Origin: Candidatus Eisenbacteria bacterium
GTDB taxonomy: Bacteria > Orphanbacterota > Orphanbacteria > Orphanbacterales > Orphanbacteraceae
Length of the DNA: 32,664 nt
Reading direction: 5' to 3'
Assembly: GCA_016867715.1 (NCBI GenBank)
Contig: VGIW01000030.1
Location: 1 to 32,664 of the forward strand
Below, piece after piece: positions 30,789-32,664 of the stretch (position 1 is its first letter; each line of letters begins with the position of its first letter). The notes beneath the pieces were generated by a model. That model did not search any database, was not told the origin of the DNA, and was given only the letters and a program-made list of their open reading frames with translations. Position numbers and translations under genes: made by a program.

Positions 30789-32216
30789 ATGAAGATGCTG
30801 ATCGGCGGCCGATGGGTCGATCGAGACGAGAAGATCGAGGTCATCGACCCGTATGACAACTCGGTGGTGGACACAGTCCCCTCCGGAAACGAGAAGGACG
30901 TTCTCGCCGCGATCGAGAGCGCCGTTCGAGGATTCGAGACGATGCGGCGCCTTCCGACGCACGAGAGGGTGGCGATCCTTCGGCGGACGGCCGAGCTTGT
31001 CGCCCGGGACAAAGAGAAGTTCGCGCGCAGGATCGCTCGCGAGGGATCGAAGACGATCCGCGAGGCGCGGAAAGAGGCGTTCCGCTGCTCGAATACGCTT
31101 CAGATCGCGGCGGACGAGGCGAGGAAGATCGTCGGCGAGACGGTGAACTTCGACGCCGCGCCCGGCTCGGAGAATCGGGTCGGCTACTACTATCGATTCC
31201 CCATCGGGATCATCGCGGCGATCACGCCCTTCAACGATCCGCTGAATCTCGTCGCGCACAAGCTCGGTCCCGCCTTCGCCGGCGGGAACGCGGTGGTTCT
31301 GAAGCCAGCGACCGTCACCCCGCTCTCGGCGCTTCTTCTCGCCGAGGCGTTTCTCGAGGCGGGCCTTCCGCCCGAGGCGCTCCAGGTCGTCACCGGACGC
31401 GGCGACCGGATCGGCGACGTCCTCGTGACCGATCCGCGCGTCCGCATGATCTCCTTCACCGGCGGCCCGGAGGCGGGCGAGGCGATCGCGCGCAAGGCGG
31501 GCCTCAAGAAGATCGGCATGGAGCTCGGATCGAACAGCCCGGTGATCGTGATGGCCGACGCCCCCTTCGATCTCGCGGTCGAATGCTCGGTCTCCGGCGC
31601 CTTCTGGGCGGCCGGGCAGAACTGCATCGGCGTGCAGCGGATCTACATCGAGAAACCGATCTACAAGAAGTTCGCGGAGGCGTTCGTCGCGCGCACGAAG
31701 AAGTACAAGATCGGTCCCAAGCTCGAAGAGGATTGCGACATGGGACCGATGATCACCGAGAACGAGGCGAAGCGGATCGAGTCGTGGGTGAACGACGCGG
31801 TGAAGGCGGGCGCGACGCTCCTCGCCGGGGGAAAGAGGCGCGGAGCGGTCTACGATCCGACCGTCCTCGCCGACGTACCGGAAGGAGCGAGGGTCGGATG
31901 CGAAGAGGTGTTCGCGCCGGTCGTTTCGCTCTACCCGGTGATGAACCTCGAGGAGGCGGTCCGTCTTTCGAACGGGACGGACTACGGTCTTCTCGCGGGG
32001 ATCTTCACCTCGTCGATCGAGAACGCGTTTTACGCGATCCGCGAGATGGATGTGGGCGGCATCATCGTGAACGACTCCTCCGACTATCGGGTCGATCAGA
32101 TGCCGTTCGGCGGGGTCAAGCGAAGCGGTCTCGGCCGCGAGGGGATCCAGTTCGCGCTCCTCGAGATGACGGAGCCGAAGGTGGTTTGCTTCAACCTTCA
32201 AGGGATCGGCCGGTGA
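30789..32216 (+). CDS. Aldehyde dehydrogenase family protein
   Basis: The 475-aa protein is a full-length NAD(P)-dependent aldehyde dehydrogenase: TPFNDPLNLVAHKLGPAFAGG, ELGSNSPVIV with the catalytic glutamate, AGQNCIGVQR with the catalytic cysteine, and MPFGGVKRSGLGREG near the end. It resembles lactaldehyde or non-phosphorylating glyceraldehyde-3-phosphate types more than betaine or succinate-semialdehyde types, but the substrate cannot be fixed by eye. AAGGAGG lies before the ATG. It is 16 bp after hom, and its TGA overlaps the GTG start of thyX (GTGA), so the genes are translationally coupled. Confidence 0.93.
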   Translation: MKMLIGGRWVDRDEKIEVIDPYDNSVVDTVPSGNEKDVLAAIESAVRGFETMRRLPTHERVAILRRTAELVARDKEKFARRIAREGSKTIREARKEAFRCSNTLQIAADEARKIVGETVNFDAAPGSENRVGYYYRFPIGIIAAITPFNDPLNLVAHKLGPAFAGGNAVVLKPATVTPLSALLLAEAFLEAGLPPEALQVVTGRGDRIGDVLVTDPRVRMISFTGGPEAGEAIARKAGLKKIGMELGSNSPVIVMADAPFDLAVECSVSGAFWAAGQNCIGVQRIYIEKPIYKKFAEAFVARTKKYKIGPKLEEDCDMGPMITENEAKRIESWVNDAVKAGATLLAGGKRRGAVYDPTVLADVPEGARVGCEEVFAPVVSLYPVMNLEEAVRLSNGTDYGLLAGIFTSSIENAFYAIREMDVGGIIVNDSSDYRVDQMPFGGVKRSGLGREGIQFALLEMTEPKVVCFNLQGIGR

Positions 32217-32664
32217 ACCTCCCAGTCCTCGACCGGGGCTTCATCCGCCTCGCCGACTTCATGGGAGGGGACCTCACCGTCGTCCGAACGGCGCGGGTTT
32301 CCTTCGGGCAGGGGGCGAAGGGGGAGGAACAGGACCGGAAGCTGATCCGGTACCTCCTCGTCCACGGGCACGAAACCCCCTTCGAGCAGTCGGTCTTTCA
32401 GTTCCACGTGAAGTGCCCGATCTTCGTCGCCCGCCAGTGGTTTCGGCATCGATGGTCGAGCTTTAACGAGATCTCCGGACGCTATACGGTCTTCGCCGAG
32501 GATGAGTACTACGTCCCGGACCGGAAGCGCGTGCAAGAGGAGAAGAATAAGCAAGGGTCCGTGCTCGCGGACCTTCCGGAAGAGGAGCACCGCGCGTTCG
32601 GAGAGCGGGTCCGCGACGCCTCGGAGCGTGCGATCGCGGCGTACCGCGCCCTTCTCGAAGAGGG
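32213..32664 (+). CDS. thyX: Flavin-dependent thymidylate synthase ThyX (3' partial)
   Basis: The frame opens with GTG 32213, overlapping the stop of the aldehyde dehydrogenase by 4 nt, and stays open to the window end (about 150 residues). The ThyX signature RHRWSSFNEISGRY matches RHRxxSxNExSxRY, and TARVSFGQG and HETPFEQS are also typical. The enzyme makes dTMP from dUMP using FAD, NADPH and methylenetetrahydrofolate without the classical ThyA. The C-terminal part lies beyond the window. Coupling to an aldehyde dehydrogenase has no obvious metabolic reason. Confidence 0.95.
   Translation, partial: MNLPVLDRGFIRLADFMGGDLTVVRTARVSFGQGAKGEEQDRKLIRYLLVHGHETPFEQSVFQFHVKCPIFVARQWFRHRWSSFNEISGRYTVFAEDEYYVPDRKRVQEEKNKQGSVLADLPEEEHRAFGERVRDASERAIAAYRALLEE

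Noticed and set aside
1-32664. CRISPR array
   Set aside because: No set of regularly spaced 25-40 bp direct repeats is present; the repeats found are dispersed or inverted.

Overview
The window is high-GC bacterial DNA. Several features point to the FCB superphylum, most likely a 'Candidatus Eisenbacteria'-type lineage. One secreted protein (24817-25563) ends in the NxPNPFNP / DVSGRVVR / SGVYFVRF domain (FlgD-Ig or T9SS-like) typical of that group, another (6185-6934) ends in an SWGTIKSLFR tail, and there are dockerin and cohesin-like modules. This assignment is an inference from protein style; there is no rRNA or tRNA in the window to confirm it.

Layout. Bases 1-5.1 kb look like an accessory or defence segment: the 3' part of a type III restriction-like helicase-nuclease with a C-terminal S24 (LexA-like) domain, about 1 kb of apparently non-coding DNA with palindromes, an ERCC4-family nuclease, and a three-gene minus-strand operon (DUF6941-like protein, 66-aa protein, MazF/PemK-like toxin). 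Bases 5.4-10.7 kb hold an RRM RNA-binding protein with a textbook terminator, a secreted protein, an SDR-DUF2867 protein preceded by a small membrane peptide, a divergent MerR/CarH-like cobalamin-sensor relative, and a zinc-ribbon protein. Bases 10.9-18 kb carry carbohydrate and envelope genes: an amylo-alpha-1,6-glucosidase, a GH172 (DUF2961) lipoprotein, a repeat-rich lipoprotein and a PPC/DUF296 protein. Bases 18.1-21.2 kb encode a membrane glycosyltransferase-TPR protein, free methionine-(R)-sulfoxide reductase and a 2-Cys peroxiredoxin. Bases 21.4-25.6 kb form the most distinctive unit: a secreted metalloprotease ending in a dockerin, followed 19 bp later by a cohesin-like protein with a sorting-type C-terminus. 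Bases 25.9-32.7 kb are metabolic: transaldolase, a UMF1-type MFS transporter, a cystathionine gamma-synthase/lyase family enzyme, homoserine dehydrogenase, an aldehyde dehydrogenase and a ThyX that runs off the end.

How the genes may work together. The protease and cohesin-like protein look like a minimal enzyme-plus-anchor pair; codon usage changes abruptly inside the protease gene and through most of the cohesin gene, suggesting an exchanged module. The MerR/CarH-like regulator and the divergent SDR-DUF2867 operon resemble light/B12-responsive gene sets, but the regulator lacks the usual cobalamin-ligating histidine. The homoserine dehydrogenase and PLP enzyme fit aspartate-family amino-acid metabolism. 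Two intergenic regions 10 kb apart (about 15.9-16.14 and 25.66-25.87 kb) share rearranged copies of the same repeat blocks, and two other long near-perfect inverted repeats lie at 10.65 and 15.7 kb.
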